DNA of 64,000 bases from JACDAN01 sp035535195 (GCA_035535195.1 DATLQK010000034.1:40739-104738); one strand, 5' to 3'; positions 40,080 to 49,863 are shown, numbered from the stretch's first letter. The notes: generated from the sequence alone by a model not told the origin. Numbers and translations are program-made.

Positions 40080-41348
40080 GTGAGGCCGAGAGCAGCCGTC
40101 CTGGTCACGGGCAGCGAGCTCGTCCGGGGCGGGCGCCTCGACGAGAACGGGCCGTTCCTGGCGCGCGAGCTCTCCTCGCGCGGGATCGAGCCCGAGCGGA
40201 TCAGCGTGATCGGCGACCGGCCCGAGCAGCTCGGGGGCGCCCTGCGGGAGAGCCTCGACTACGACCTCGTCATCACGTCGGGCGGCCTCGGACCGACCCA
40301 CGACGACCGGACGATCGAGCTGCTGGCGAAGGCGGCGGGGCGCGAGCTCCACGTCGACCTCGAGCTCGAGCGCGAGATCGGCGACGTCGTCCGTGGGCTC
40401 GCCGAGCGGTTCCGGCGGCCGTACGCGGAGTTCGAGGCGGGCGTGCGCAAGCAGGCGACGCTGCCGCAGGGCGGCATCTCCCTCGGGCTGGCCGGAACGG
40501 CGCCCGGCGTGCTGCTCCAGACGGATCGAGCCCTCGCAATCGCGCTCCCAGGGCCGCCCGGGGAGCTCCAGCGGATCTGGCGCAACGCGCTCGACCGCGT
40601 CGAGCTCGAGCGGCTGCTCGCCCGCGCGCAGAGCCCCGCGCACCGGATCCTCCGGTTCTTCGGCCTGCCCGAGTCGGCCGTGGCCGGCGTGGTCGAGCAG
40701 GCGGGCGGGGAGCGCGACGGCCTCGAGCTGACGATCTGCGCGCACGACCTCGAGGTCCAGGTCGACCTCGTGATCCCGCCGGGGGCCGAGGGCCAGGCCG
40801 AACGGGTCGTGAGTGCGCTCCGGGAGGCGCATCCGCGGGCGCTGTTCACGGAGGACGAGGAGCCGGTCGAGGCGCTGGTCCTCGACGCCGCGCGTGAGCA
40901 TGGCTGGACGATCTCGACCGCCGAGTCGTGTACCGGCGGCCTCGTCTCCGCACGGCTAACGAAGGTGCCGGGCTCGAGCGAAGCCTTCACTGGCGGCGTG
41001 ATCGCCTACTCCGACGACGTGAAGCGCGGAGAGCTAAGCGTGCCGGACGACGTGCTGGCGCGCCACGGGGCCGTCTCGCCGGAGACGGCGCAGGCGATGG
41101 CGGAGGGAGCGGCACGGGCCCTCGAGACCGACGTCGCGGTGTCGGTGACGGGCGTGGCGGGGCCGGGCGGTGGGTCGGCGGAGAAACCCGTCGGTCTCGT
41201 CTACCTGCACGCGGTGACGCCGGAGAGCTCGCACGGGGTCGAGCTCCGCCTCCCTGGGAACCGCGATGCGGTGCGCCGGCGCGCCGCGGTCTCGGCGCTC
41301 CATCTGCTCAGGCGCCTTCTGACACAGAACCAGCACGAACGCGTGTGA
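40080..41348 (+). CDS. cinA: CinA-family protein, competence/damage-inducible with NMN amidase domain
   Basis: 422 residues. The N-terminal MoaB-like COG1058 domain (VLVTGSELVRGGRLDENGPFL, TSGGLGPTHDDRT, ALPGPPGEL) and the C-terminal amidase domain with the Ser motif STAESCTGGLVSARLT, plus VSVTGVAGPGGGSAEKPVG, are both complete. CinA can hydrolyse NMN and ADP-ribose-like pyrophosphates. TAGCCT nine bases before GTG 40080 resembles a -10 box. The order cinA-thpR-recA-recX is conserved in actinobacteria. The stop overlaps thpR. Confidence 0.93.
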   Translation: MRPRAAVLVTGSELVRGGRLDENGPFLARELSSRGIEPERISVIGDRPEQLGGALRESLDYDLVITSGGLGPTHDDRTIELLAKAAGRELHVDLELEREIGDVVRGLAERFRRPYAEFEAGVRKQATLPQGGISLGLAGTAPGVLLQTDRALAIALPGPPGELQRIWRNALDRVELERLLARAQSPAHRILRFFGLPESAVAGVVEQAGGERDGLELTICAHDLEVQVDLVIPPGAEGQAERVVSALREAHPRALFTEDEEPVEALVLDAAREHGWTISTAESCTGGLVSARLTKVPGSSEAFTGGVIAYSDDVKRGELSVPDDVLARHGAVSPETAQAMAEGAARALETDVAVSVTGVAGPGGGSAEKPVGLVYLHAVTPESSHGVELRLPGNRDAVRRRAAVSALHLLRRLLTQNQHERV

Positions 41349-41899
41349 GCTCGGCCGGTAGCGTCGCGGGCAATGAGCATCTGCGCCTCTTCTGCGCACT
41401 CCGGCTGCCGGACGAGATCCTCGACGGGCTCGAGCGCTGGCAGCGCGAGCAACTCGCCGGCGCCGGCCGCCCGGTCGCGCACGGACATCTCCACGCCACG
41501 CTCGCCTTCCTCGGGCGACGACCGGCCTCCGAGTTGCCGGCGATCGCCGCTGCCCTCCGAGCGGCGGCCGCGGCGGCGGGCGAGATCGTGTTCTCGCCCA
41601 GCCGGTACCGCGAGACGCGGAGCGTCGGCATGCTCGTCCTGGAGGACGAGACGGGGGAGGGAGCCATGCTTGCCGGCCGTCTCTTCGACGGCCTGGAGGG
41701 GGTCGGGGTGTACGAGCGCGAGCAGCGTTCGTGGCTACCGCACGTCACCGTCGTCCGCTATCGGGAGCGCCCGCGCCTGCGCCCGCCGGCGCCCGAGCTG
41801 GGCTCGTTCACGCCGTCCGACGCCGCTGTTTACATGTCGTCGTTGCGCCCCACCGGGGCTGAGTACGCTGTTCTCGAAGCTGTTCCGCTAGGAGGTTGA
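41345..41899 (+). CDS. thpR: RNA 2',3'-cyclic phosphodiesterase (2H family)
   Basis: 184 residues. ThpR/LigT hydrolyses 2',3'-cyclic phosphate ends of RNA. The family's two His motifs are present as HATLAFLG and HVTVVRY, with the opening RLFCALRLPDEILDGL. GTG 41345 overlaps the cinA stop (GTGA). The recA ribosome binding site lies within its last codons. Confidence 0.9.
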   Translation: MSSAGSVAGNEHLRLFCALRLPDEILDGLERWQREQLAGAGRPVAHGHLHATLAFLGRRPASELPAIAAALRAAAAAAGEIVFSPSRYRETRSVGMLVLEDETGEGAMLAGRLFDGLEGVGVYEREQRSWLPHVTVVRYRERPRLRPPAPELGSFTPSDAAVYMSSLRPTGAEYAVLEAVPLGG

Positions 41900-41904
41900 T
41901 CGGG

Positions 41905-42984
41905 TTGGATCGCGCAGAGGCACTCGACACTGCTCTCGGCCAGATCGAGCGCCAGTTCGGCAAGGGCGCGGTCATGCGGATGAACGACCACGCGCACGTG
42001 AGTGTGGGCTCGGTCTCGACGGGCTCGCTCGCGCTCGACCTCGCACTCGGCATCGGCGGGCTGCCCCGCGGCCGGATCGTCGAGATCTTCGGGCCGGAAT
42101 CGTCGGGGAAGACGACGCTCGTCTACCACGTGATCGCCGAGGCGCAGCGCCGCGGCGGCATCTGCGCCTTCATCGACGCCGAGCACGCGATGGACCCGCA
42201 GTACGCCCGTCGGATCGGCGTCAACATCGACGACCTGCTCGTCTCGCAGCCCGACAACGGCGAGCAGGCGCTCGAGATCGCCGAGCTGCTGATCCGCAGC
42301 GGGGCGCTCGCGGTCGTCGCGGTCGACTCCGTCGCCGCGCTGACGCCGCGCGCCGAGATCGAAGGTGAGATGGGCGACAGCCACGTCGGTCTCCAGGCGC
42401 GCCTGATGAGCCAGGCGCTCCGCAAGCTCGCCGGCACGCTTAACCGCACCGAGACGATCTGCATCTTCACGAACCAGCTCCGCGAGAAGATCGGCGTCAT
42501 GTTCGGCAACCCGGAGACGACGCCGGGCGGCCGGGCGCTCAAGTTCTACTCGTCGGTCCGCCTGGACATCCGCCGGATCGAGACGCTCAAGGAAGGCGTC
42601 GAGGCGATCGGCAACCGTGTCCGCGTCAAGGTGGTGAAGAACAAGGTCGCACCGCCGTTCAAGCAGGCCGAGTTCGACATCATCTACGGCCAGGGGATCT
42701 CCTGGGAGGGCACGGTGCTCGACGCCGGCCTCGAGCGGAAGGTCGTCCAGAAATCGGGGTCGTACTTCAGCTTCGACGACGAGCGGCTCGGACAGGGGCG
42801 CCAGAACGCGACCGCGTTCCTCCGCGAGCACCCCGACGTGACACAGAAGATCCTCGGCGCGATCCAGAACGAGGTCGGGCCCGAGCAGATCGTGTCGGCG
42901 CGGCTCCTGCCGCAGGCCGAAGGGTCAGTGGCCGAGACGGAAGCCGAGCCGGAAGCCGAGCCGGTCGAGGCCGCGGCGAAGTAA
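41905..42984 (+). CDS. recA: Recombinase RecA
   Basis: 359 residues. RecA forms the strand-exchange filament and activates LexA cleavage. Visible: DRAEALDTALGQIERQFGKG, Walker A GPESSGKTTL, the AEHAMDPQYARRIG segment, the loop-2 region with TNQLREKIGVMFGNPETTPG and ALKFYSSVRLDIRR. The TTG at 41905 was chosen over the TTG at 41896 because AGGAGG (41890-41895) abuts the latter but is nine bases from the former, and because RecA proteins begin near MDR. No LexA box was recognised. recX follows directly. Confidence 0.96.
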   Translation: MDRAEALDTALGQIERQFGKGAVMRMNDHAHVSVGSVSTGSLALDLALGIGGLPRGRIVEIFGPESSGKTTLVYHVIAEAQRRGGICAFIDAEHAMDPQYARRIGVNIDDLLVSQPDNGEQALEIAELLIRSGALAVVAVDSVAALTPRAEIEGEMGDSHVGLQARLMSQALRKLAGTLNRTETICIFTNQLREKIGVMFGNPETTPGGRALKFYSSVRLDIRRIETLKEGVEAIGNRVRVKVVKNKVAPPFKQAEFDIIYGQGISWEGTVLDAGLERKVVQKSGSYFSFDDERLGQGRQNATAFLREHPDVTQKILGAIQNEVGPEQIVSARLLPQAEGSVAETEAEPEAEPVEAAAK

Positions 42985-43410
42985 GTGGCCGAGCGGGCCG
43001 AGGACGCGACGGAGCTGGCGCTCCGCGCCCTCCGGCACCGCAACCGGTCGCGCCACGAGCTCTCGCGGCGACTCCAGCGCGCCGGGATCTCGCCGGACGA
43101 GCGGGAGGCGACGCTGGACCGCCTCACCGAAGCCGGGCTCGTCTCGGACGAGCGCTATGCGGAGGAGCGCGCCCGCTCGCTCTCGCAGCGCGGTCTGGGC
43201 GACGCGCTGATCCGCCAGGATCTGCGGCGACAGGGCGTCGAGCAGGAGTCCGTCGAGCGGGCGATGGCACAGCTCGAACCGGAGGAGGAGCGGGCGACGA
43301 GGGTCTTCGAGCAGCGCGGCGGCGAGGCCCGCGCGCTCCGCTATCTCGCCGGCAAGGGGTTCAGCCCCGAGACCCTCGACCGCCTGGCTGACGAGGATCG
43401 GTTACACTAG
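42985..43410 (+). CDS. recX: Regulatory protein RecX
   Basis: 141 residues. RecX binds and modulates RecA filaments. The three-helix repeats are visible: ALRALRHRNRSRHELSRRL, LVSDERYAEERARSLSQRGLG, and the last repeat ATRVFEQRGGEARALRYLAG. GTG 42985 starts immediately after the recA stop with no gap, the usual recA-recX linkage. The C-terminus is slightly short. Confidence 0.9.
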   Translation: MAERAEDATELALRALRHRNRSRHELSRRLQRAGISPDEREATLDRLTEAGLVSDERYAEERARSLSQRGLGDALIRQDLRRQGVEQESVERAMAQLEPEEERATRVFEQRGGEARALRYLAGKGFSPETLDRLADEDRLH

Positions 43411-43678
43411 GAAGCACTTCATCCATCATTTTGCCTGCACAGAAGCGTTTTCCTGACACGATCAGACGTTCCGAGACGAGACGGCACTGACAAACGGACG
43501 AGACATCAGCAAGGAGGAGCCGGCACTAGCGATCCGTCGCTGGTGAGACCCTGCCGCGGCGGTCCGACCGCGGCTCGAGAACGCACTGCACGGGCTTGAT
43601 GGCGGGTGAGTCCCGCTCGTCGAGCGGTTCAACCGACCTCCGCCGGGCTCACGCCCGACGCGACCCAAGGAGCGCGCA
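43411..43678 (+). promoter_or_regulatory. 268-base leader of rny with serial hairpins
   Basis: No gene is seen. Four or five small stems follow one another: CACTAGCGA/TCGCTGGTG (43524-43532 with 43537-43545, one G-T pair), GCCGCGG/CCGCGGC (43553-43559 with 43568-43574), GCGGG/CCCGC (43602-43606 with 43612-43616), then CGGTT/AACCG and GGG/CCC stems nearer the gene. The density of stems suggests a structured 5' UTR or a small RNA. The first 60 bases are relatively AT-rich and may hold the promoter. Confidence 0.4.
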
Positions 43679-45211
43679 GTGCTCATCGTCGCCGGCATCG
43701 TCATCGGCCTCGTCCTCGGAGCAGCCCTCCTCGCGCTCGCCCTGAAGCTCCAGAATCGCTCCGGGCTCGGCGAGGCGGCGCGGCGCCGCGACGAGATCGT
43801 CAACGAGGCGCGCCGCGAGGCGGACAACCTGCGTCGCGAGACGGAGATCGAGGCGCGCGAAGAGGCGATGCGGCACAAGGGGGAGGCCGAGCAGGCGCTG
43901 GCCGAGCGGCGCGCCCAGATCGCGAAGCTCGAGGAGCGCGTCCTGGCGAGGCAGGACGAGCTCGAGGCGAAGCTGACGGAGCTCCTCCGGCGCGAGCAGG
44001 GCCTCGCCGACCGTGAGATCCACATCAAGGAGCTCCAGCTGCAGCTCAAGGAGGCGAAGGACAGCGAGCTCAAGGAGCTCGAGCGCGTCTCCGGCCTGAC
44101 CGTGAACGAGGCGCGAGCGGAGCTCCTCGGCCGCTCCGAGCAGCTGATCCGGCACGAGCTCGCGCGCAGGGTCCGGCAGCTGGAGGAGGAGGCGCAGATC
44201 GAGGCGAAGCGGCGCGCACGGAACCTCGTCGCCGACGCTCTCCAGCGCGTGGCCGCCAGCCACGCCGCAGAGACCACGTCGTCCGTCGTCGAGCTCCCTT
44301 CGGACGACATGAAGGGCCGCATCATCGGCCGCGAGGGGAGGAACATCCGCACCCTCGAGCACCTCACTGGCGTCGACATCATCATCGACGACACGCCGCA
44401 GGCCGTCGTGCTCTCGTCCTTCGACGGGATCCGTCGGGAGATCGCGAAGCTGACGCTCTCGAAGCTGATCGAGGACGGTCGGATCCAGCCCGCGCGGATC
44501 GAGGAGATGTACTACCAGTCGAAGGCCGAGATCGACGACCACATGCGGACGGCCGGCGAGCAGGCGGTCTTCGAGGCAAACGCGGGAGAGTTCCACCCGG
44601 AGCTGCTGAAGGTGATCGGCCGGCTCCACTACCGCACGAGCTACGGCCAGAACGTCCTCAAGCACACGCTCGAGGTCGTTCACCTGGCCGGGATCATGGC
44701 GATGGAGCTCGAGGCGAGTGTCCGCACCGCCAAGCGCGCCGCGCTCCTCCACGACCTCGGGAAGGCTCTCACGCACGAGGTCGAGGGGTCACATGCGCAG
44801 ATCTCGGCCGAGTACGCCGCGCGTTACGGCGAAAGCGAGGCAGTCGTGCACGCGATCGGTGCGCACCACTACGAGGTGCAGCCGCAGACGGTCGAAGCCG
44901 TCCTCCTGGTCGCGGCCGACGCGATCTCCGGCGCCCGACCCGGCGCGCGCGGCGACACGCTCGAGAACTACATCAAGCGGCTCGAGGCGCTCGAGGAGAT
45001 CGCCGCACGGCGGAACGGGGTCGAGAAGGTCTATGCCCTTCAGGCCGGCCGCGAGATCCGCGTGATCGTCAAGCCCGGCGAGATCGACGACGACGCCGCT
45101 GTCCTGCTCTCCCACGAGATCGCCCGGGACATCGAGCAGGAGCTCGAGTATCCCGGGCAGATCAAGGTCACCGTGATCCGAGAATCACGGGCGACCGAGC
45201 TGGCGAAGTAG
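43679..45211 (+). CDS. rny: Ribonuclease Y
   Basis: 510 residues. RNase Y is a membrane-anchored endonuclease initiating mRNA decay. An N-terminal membrane helix (about 2-25) leads into a long charged coiled coil (about 30-200), a KH domain (SDDMKGRIIGREGRNIRTLEH), and an HD domain with LLHDLGKALTHEVEGSHA. GTG 43679 has AAGGAG about eight bases upstream. With RNase J, PNPase and NrnA it gives this genome a Gram-positive style RNA decay set. A GC hairpin (45219-45234) follows. Confidence 0.95.
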   Translation: MLIVAGIVIGLVLGAALLALALKLQNRSGLGEAARRRDEIVNEARREADNLRRETEIEAREEAMRHKGEAEQALAERRAQIAKLEERVLARQDELEAKLTELLRREQGLADREIHIKELQLQLKEAKDSELKELERVSGLTVNEARAELLGRSEQLIRHELARRVRQLEEEAQIEAKRRARNLVADALQRVAASHAAETTSSVVELPSDDMKGRIIGREGRNIRTLEHLTGVDIIIDDTPQAVVLSSFDGIRREIAKLTLSKLIEDGRIQPARIEEMYYQSKAEIDDHMRTAGEQAVFEANAGEFHPELLKVIGRLHYRTSYGQNVLKHTLEVVHLAGIMAMELEASVRTAKRAALLHDLGKALTHEVEGSHAQISAEYAARYGESEAVVHAIGAHHYEVQPQTVEAVLLVAADAISGARPGARGDTLENYIKRLEALEEIAARRNGVEKVYALQAGREIRVIVKPGEIDDDAAVLLSHEIARDIEQELEYPGQIKVTVIRESRATELAK

Positions 45212-45218
45212 CGCCGGG

Positions 45219-45234
45219 GCCGCCGCTAGGCGGC
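45219..45234. terminator. Short hairpin between convergent rny and nuclease genes
   Basis: GCCGCC and GGCGGC pair around GCTA. There is no T-tract on either side. It lies in the 32-base gap between the two stop codons and could serve both strands. Confidence 0.4.
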
Positions 45235-45243
45235 TCTCCAGCG

Positions 45244-48200
45244 TTACTCATCCTCCGGCTTCGGCGGCACAAGCTTGTTGGCCTCGGCCGTCAGCGAGCG
45301 GGAGGCCCGGACTGAGAGGTTCTCGCCCTCGGCCGCGTGATTGGCAAAGGAGCGAATCGCCTTCTCGTAGTCCTTGGTCGACTCCTCGTCGAGCGCTGCC
45401 TGTGCAGTGTCGAGGTAGCCCGCGAGCTTCGCGTACGTCTTCGCGCGCGTGATTTCCCCGTGCGCGTCGTAGTAGGCGAGGAGCGCCCTGAGCCGCTCGA
45501 GCGAGACGTCGCCGTCGAAGCGGGCGACGATGGGGTCGTGATCGCTCGCGCCGCGGAAGCCGTCACCGGGGGTGTCGGCCGGCCAGTCTGCGTTCACGTG
45601 GGCGATCCGCGCCTGCTCGAGCTCGTCCGCAAGCCGTGAGCTCACGAACTGACCGTCGAGCGTCTGCGCCATGCCGACGAAGACGTAGCTGTAGGCGCTC
45701 TCGGGCACCTCGGCGACGAGCTGGTCGAACAGGTTCGTCATGCCGGCCGAGTCGTAGAGGGCGGCGAGCTGGTGCGGCGTCGTGGTGCGGTTCAGCGGGT
45801 CGTCGGGCCGTGGGAACGTGTTGAAGTCGCCGCCGGCGTCGATCCGGTTCTCCGGCGCCGCGTCCACGATCGCCGCGAGGTAGTTCGCCTGCTCCGTCCG
45901 CTGGCCGACCCTGGCGTCCGGCGTGCTCGAGAAGTGGTTCGAGATCGCGAGGACGTCGGTCCAGACACTCGTGCCGATGCCGGTCCGCCAGACGCGGAAC
46001 AGTCCGACCTCGGGCGCGCGCGTGAAGACGTTGGTCCCGTCGCTCCCCGTGCTGAGGTCGACATCCGCCGGCAACACCGCGTTGAGCGACTTCGGGTTCT
46101 GGACCTGGGTGTTGTAGGGCAGGCCGGCCGAGCGGTAGGAGACCGCCGGCGAGCTGCCGAGCACCGGGTGCCCCGGGTCTGCCGGTAGCAGCTCGACGCG
46201 GTCGCTCCGGAACATGAACGCCGCCACGATCCCACGGTCGTCGGCCCCGTCCCGGTCGTAGGCGACGTCGTACGCGGGCCCGCCCTGCCGCTCGATCGTC
46301 AGCGCGAGCTCCTGGAGCGTGTCTGCCCGGCCGTCTGCGTTGTTCGTGGTGCCGCACGACATCGCCCCGGCGACGACGGTGCAGATGTCCTGGTCCTCGG
46401 CTTCCTGGATCAGGAGGATGTCCGGAGAGTGCAGGTCCTCGCGGATCTGTCCGGCCAGGTCGCTCAGGTGCGCCTGGTAGGTCGCCTCGTCCGGCGGGAC
46501 GTAGTTGAACGGCGGGCTGACGCCGGGACAGCCGGTGTTGCCGGCGAAGTCGCAGCCGTCGAACGGGTCGTCGCGGAGGTCGTAGAGGTTCTCGACGTTG
46601 TAGTCCGCAATGCTGTACTCGGCGCCGCGGTCGAACGCCCGGGGCGGCGCGTTCGTCGACGGGTCGACCCCAGGGTCGAACACCGGCTGCGCGTTCGGCA
46701 TCACCTGGTACTTGCTGAAGGCGAAGTAGACGCCGCCGACGAGGTCGTTCTTCAGTGTGTCGAACGTCCGCGACGGGTTGAGGAGCGCCGTCGGGTTCGC
46801 CGCGGTCTTGATCCCGTGGCTCCCGATCATCATCCGGTAGCCGTTGCCGTTGTCGAAGAGCTGCGGCGAGATGTCGTCGAGCGGGTGGGCGTCCCGGAAC
46901 GCACGCCGCTCGAACGGGTTCACCCGCTGCGCGATCGCCGTGTCGGGCCGGGCGAGCCAGATCTCGGCGTCCTCGGAGCCGGAGAAGTGGTCGAGGCCGT
47001 CGATGGCAAGGCTCTCCTTGACGACCAGCGCCTGCTCGCCCTCATGCCGCTCCCACATCCGATTCGCCTGCGTGAGGTCGCTCGGGAGGTTCAGCTCGAA
47101 CGGTGTCGGCGGCGCGTTCATCGACGAGACGATTCGCTGGAGCCGGGCGCTCGAGAGCTGAGTCATGTTGAAGAACTCGGACACCGTCGCCCGGACGACG
47201 ATCTCGTCGCCGACAGTCGGGACGTAGTTCCCGGCCACGCCGTCGTCCCGGAGGAGATCCGGGAACCGGTTCATGAAGACGTAGATGCCGTCCGAGCTCA
47301 GCGGGTTGTCGTCGTCCGTCGCCTCCGTGCTCTGCAGGAAGATCGCGAACTGCGTCACGCCTGCGGAGGACCGGTTCACGAGCTTCTGCGTCACGACGCC
47401 CTGCGTGAAGACCGTGGGGTTCGGCCCGCCCGCCGGAATGAGCGGAGAGCTGTGGGTGAGCGGGTCGTCGGTGTCGAGCACGGCGCCCTGGATCTCCCCG
47501 ATCGGCCTGATCTCCTGCACGGTGACCGCGAAGCTGCAGGTGCCGGTCTGGGCCGTGGGTGCGTCGTCGTTCCGGCCGTTCGCGGTGACCGTGTACGAGC
47601 CCGGCGCAAGCGCCGAGTCGACGCTCACCGTCGCCGTCGCCGTGCCGCCGACGGTGGTTGCGGGCGTGAACGCGGTCCTCGAGATCGAGCCGGTGGCGGG
47701 AGAGACCGCGATCGAGATGTCGGCCACGGTCCCGTCGCCGTCGCGGCCGGTCACCGACCGCGTCGCGCTCGATCCCTCGAGCACCGTGAGCGGCCCGCCG
47801 CAGGACATCGCGACCGGCTCGCCGCCGCCCGTGGAGTGCGCGCCGAGGCCGTCGAACGTGTTGGTGGCGAAGCCGTCCCACTCGACAGCCGGATCGAACT
47901 CGTTGGCGCCGTTCGTGTCGCCGGCGAGGATCGTGCTCTTACGGCGCAACGTGTTGTCGGCCGTGCTCGTGAGCCCCGTGCCCCATTCGGCTCCCGGGTC
48001 AAAGCCGATCTGGCCGATCGCGTCGACCACGGTGGCGCCCTTCATCAAAACCACCGCGTCGTCGCCGTTGTACCAGGACGCGCTCGACATCTGGTCGGCC
48101 TGAGCGAGAATTGCCGCGTCGGCCAAGGATTGCGCCAGCACGAAGACGTCGTTCGGTTGGACGGTGCCGTTCAGGTTGACCTGCGTCAACGGCGTCGTCG

Positions 48201-48426
48201 AACCGTTGAAGTACATGGCGACGCTGTACAAGCCCGTTGTCAGATTCACAGGCGCGCCGGTCCCGTTGTAGATCTCCAGGGCCTTGTTGTTGCTCGTGCC
48301 CTCGACGTACTCGGAGAAGAACAAGTCGGTGCTGGCTGCGCCGGCGGGTTGAAGCCTGGCGCCGGCGAGCGCGATCAGGACCAGGGAGAGAACGACGGCA
48401 AGAAGAAGCGAACGAGTCGGACGCAC
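45244..48426 (-). CDS. Large secreted nuclease: lamin-tail, EEP nuclease and FIMAH-like domains
   Basis: 1060 residues. A Sec signal (SLLLAVVLSLVLIALAGARL) is followed by a lamin-tail domain (DLFFSEYVEGTSNNKALEIYN), an Ig-like region and an OB/linker region. The endonuclease/exonuclease/phosphatase fold has YSIADYNVENLYD, ILLIQEAED, GGDFNTF and the terminal ASDHDPIV. The last 80 residues (LLAYYDAHGEITRAKTYAKL onward) resemble a FIMAH domain. This is the ExeM-type extracellular DNase architecture, probably for nutrient DNA or biofilm DNA. GTG 48426 has GGAGG eight bases upstream. It is divergent from miaB. Confidence 0.88.
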   Translation of the reverse strand: MRPTRSLLLAVVLSLVLIALAGARLQPAGAASTDLFFSEYVEGTSNNKALEIYNGTGAPVNLTTGLYSVAMYFNGSTTPLTQVNLNGTVQPNDVFVLAQSLADAAILAQADQMSSASWYNGDDAVVLMKGATVVDAIGQIGFDPGAEWGTGLTSTADNTLRRKSTILAGDTNGANEFDPAVEWDGFATNTFDGLGAHSTGGGEPVAMSCGGPLTVLEGSSATRSVTGRDGDGTVADISIAVSPATGSISRTAFTPATTVGGTATATVSVDSALAPGSYTVTANGRNDDAPTAQTGTCSFAVTVQEIRPIGEIQGAVLDTDDPLTHSSPLIPAGGPNPTVFTQGVVTQKLVNRSSAGVTQFAIFLQSTEATDDDNPLSSDGIYVFMNRFPDLLRDDGVAGNYVPTVGDEIVVRATVSEFFNMTQLSSARLQRIVSSMNAPPTPFELNLPSDLTQANRMWERHEGEQALVVKESLAIDGLDHFSGSEDAEIWLARPDTAIAQRVNPFERRAFRDAHPLDDISPQLFDNGNGYRMMIGSHGIKTAANPTALLNPSRTFDTLKNDLVGGVYFAFSKYQVMPNAQPVFDPGVDPSTNAPPRAFDRGAEYSIADYNVENLYDLRDDPFDGCDFAGNTGCPGVSPPFNYVPPDEATYQAHLSDLAGQIREDLHSPDILLIQEAEDQDICTVVAGAMSCGTTNNADGRADTLQELALTIERQGGPAYDVAYDRDGADDRGIVAAFMFRSDRVELLPADPGHPVLGSSPAVSYRSAGLPYNTQVQNPKSLNAVLPADVDLSTGSDGTNVFTRAPEVGLFRVWRTGIGTSVWTDVLAISNHFSSTPDARVGQRTEQANYLAAIVDAAPENRIDAGGDFNTFPRPDDPLNRTTTPHQLAALYDSAGMTNLFDQLVAEVPESAYSYVFVGMAQTLDGQFVSSRLADELEQARIAHVNADWPADTPGDGFRGASDHDPIVARFDGDVSLERLRALLAYYDAHGEITRAKTYAKLAGYLDTAQAALDEESTKDYEKAIRSFANHAAEGENLSVRASRSLTAEANKLVPPKPEDE

Positions 48427-48522
48427 GGTTTCGACCTCCAGCTGTGGTAGACCCCAAAGAACTGCGGCTCGGCAACCCTATAAGGCCCGGGCCGGACGAG
48501 CCAAGACCGGAAACCGCCCCGG

Positions 48523-48528
48523 TACAGT
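48523..48528 (+). promoter_or_regulatory. -10-like box TACAGT before miaB
   Basis: TACAGT fits TANNNT and lies nine bases before GTG 48538, so the leader would be only a few bases. No ribosome binding site is visible. Confidence 0.35.
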
Positions 48529-48537
48529 GTTCCGGCC

Positions 48538-49863
48538 GTGCAGCGGTACCACGTCACGACCTTCGGTTGCCAGATGAACGCTCACGACTCGGAGCGGATC
48601 AAGGGCATGCTGGAGGAGCTCGGGCTGGGGGAGACGCACGACCAGCGCGAGGCGGACGTGCTCGTCTTCAACACCTGCACGATCCGGGAAAAGCCCGATC
48701 AGCGCTTCGCTGCGCACCTCGCACAGGCCCGGGCGCTGAAGGAGGCGGCTCCGGACAAAGTGATCGCCGTTGGGGGCTGCTACGCGGAGGCGCAGCGGGA
48801 GCGGTTGTTCTCGGTTTACCCGTACGTGGACGTGGCCTTCGGGCCGGGCTCGATCCCGCATCTCGGGACGTGGCTCGCTGCCGGAGGCATGGGCGTTCCG
48901 CGCGGCAGCTTCGGGCTCGACCAGCGCGCGTTCGCCGGCAATCTGCCGATGCACCGCGAGCGCCGGTTCCAGGCATGGGTCCAGGTCTCGATGGGCTGCA
49001 ACTCCAAGTGCGCCTACTGCATCGTCCCGTCCGTGCGCGGGCGCGAGCAGAGCCGTCGGCCCGGCGAGATCGTCGCGGAGATCACCCGGCTCGCCGGCGA
49101 GGGCGTGCGCGAGGTGACCCTCCTGGGCCAGAACGTCAACTCGTACGGCCGCGACCTCCTGCCCGACATCCGCACCGACTTCGGCGAGCTCCTGCGCGCC
49201 GTCGACGCAGTGGACGGCATCGAGCGCATCCGGTTCACGAGCCCGCACCCGAAGGACTTCCGGGCACCGTTGATCGCCGCCATGGCGGAGTGTGCGGCGG
49301 TGTGCGAGCACACGCACCTGCCGCTCCAGTCGGGCTCCAGCCGAATCCTGAAGTCGATGCGCCGCACCTACAGCCGCGAGCGCTTCGTCCGCCTGGCCGG
49401 CGAGCTGCGGGCGGCGATCCCCGACCTCGCGCTCTCGACCGACCTGATCGTCGGCTTCCCGGGCGAGACCGAGGAGGACTTCGCCGAGACGATCGAGGCG
49501 GTCGAGGAGGTCGGTTTCGACAGCGCGTTCACGTTCGTCTTCTCGCCCAGGGCCGGCACCGAGGCTGCGACCATGCCGGACCAGGTGCCGGAGGACGTGA
49601 AGCGCGACCGGATCGAGCGGCTGATCGATGTTGTGCAGCGCGTGGCCGAGGAGCGGAACGCGCGGCGGGTCGGTGGGGTGGAGGAGGTGCTCGTCGAGGG
49701 CGCGAGCCGCACGGACGAGAGGCTGCTCCGCGGCCGCACCCGCCGAAACACGACCGTCAACTTCGTGGGATCCGCACAACCGGGCGACCTCGTCCAGGTC
49801 ACGATCGAAGGCGCGACGTCGACCACGCTGCGGGGCTCGCAACCCGCCGCCGTTGCTGCATAG
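48538..49863 (+). CDS. miaB: tRNA-2-methylthio-N6-dimethylallyladenosine synthase
   Basis: 441 residues. MiaB is a radical-SAM methylthiotransferase acting on i6A37 of tRNA. Its three parts are the N-terminal UPF0004 domain with cluster cysteines (TFGCQMNAHDSERI, FNTCTIREKP, VGGCYAEA), the radical-SAM CxxxCxxC in MGCNSKCAYCIVPSVRGRE, and a C-terminal TRAM domain ending LVQVTIEGATSTTLRG. All six cysteines are present. Its prenylated substrate is made by MiaA, encoded 900 bases downstream. Confidence 0.95.
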   Translation: MQRYHVTTFGCQMNAHDSERIKGMLEELGLGETHDQREADVLVFNTCTIREKPDQRFAAHLAQARALKEAAPDKVIAVGGCYAEAQRERLFSVYPYVDVAFGPGSIPHLGTWLAAGGMGVPRGSFGLDQRAFAGNLPMHRERRFQAWVQVSMGCNSKCAYCIVPSVRGREQSRRPGEIVAEITRLAGEGVREVTLLGQNVNSYGRDLLPDIRTDFGELLRAVDAVDGIERIRFTSPHPKDFRAPLIAAMAECAAVCEHTHLPLQSGSSRILKSMRRTYSRERFVRLAGELRAAIPDLALSTDLIVGFPGETEEDFAETIEAVEEVGFDSAFTFVFSPRAGTEAATMPDQVPEDVKRDRIERLIDVVQRVAEERNARRVGGVEEVLVEGASRTDERLLRGRTRRNTTVNFVGSAQPGDLVQVTIEGATSTTLRGSQPAAVAA

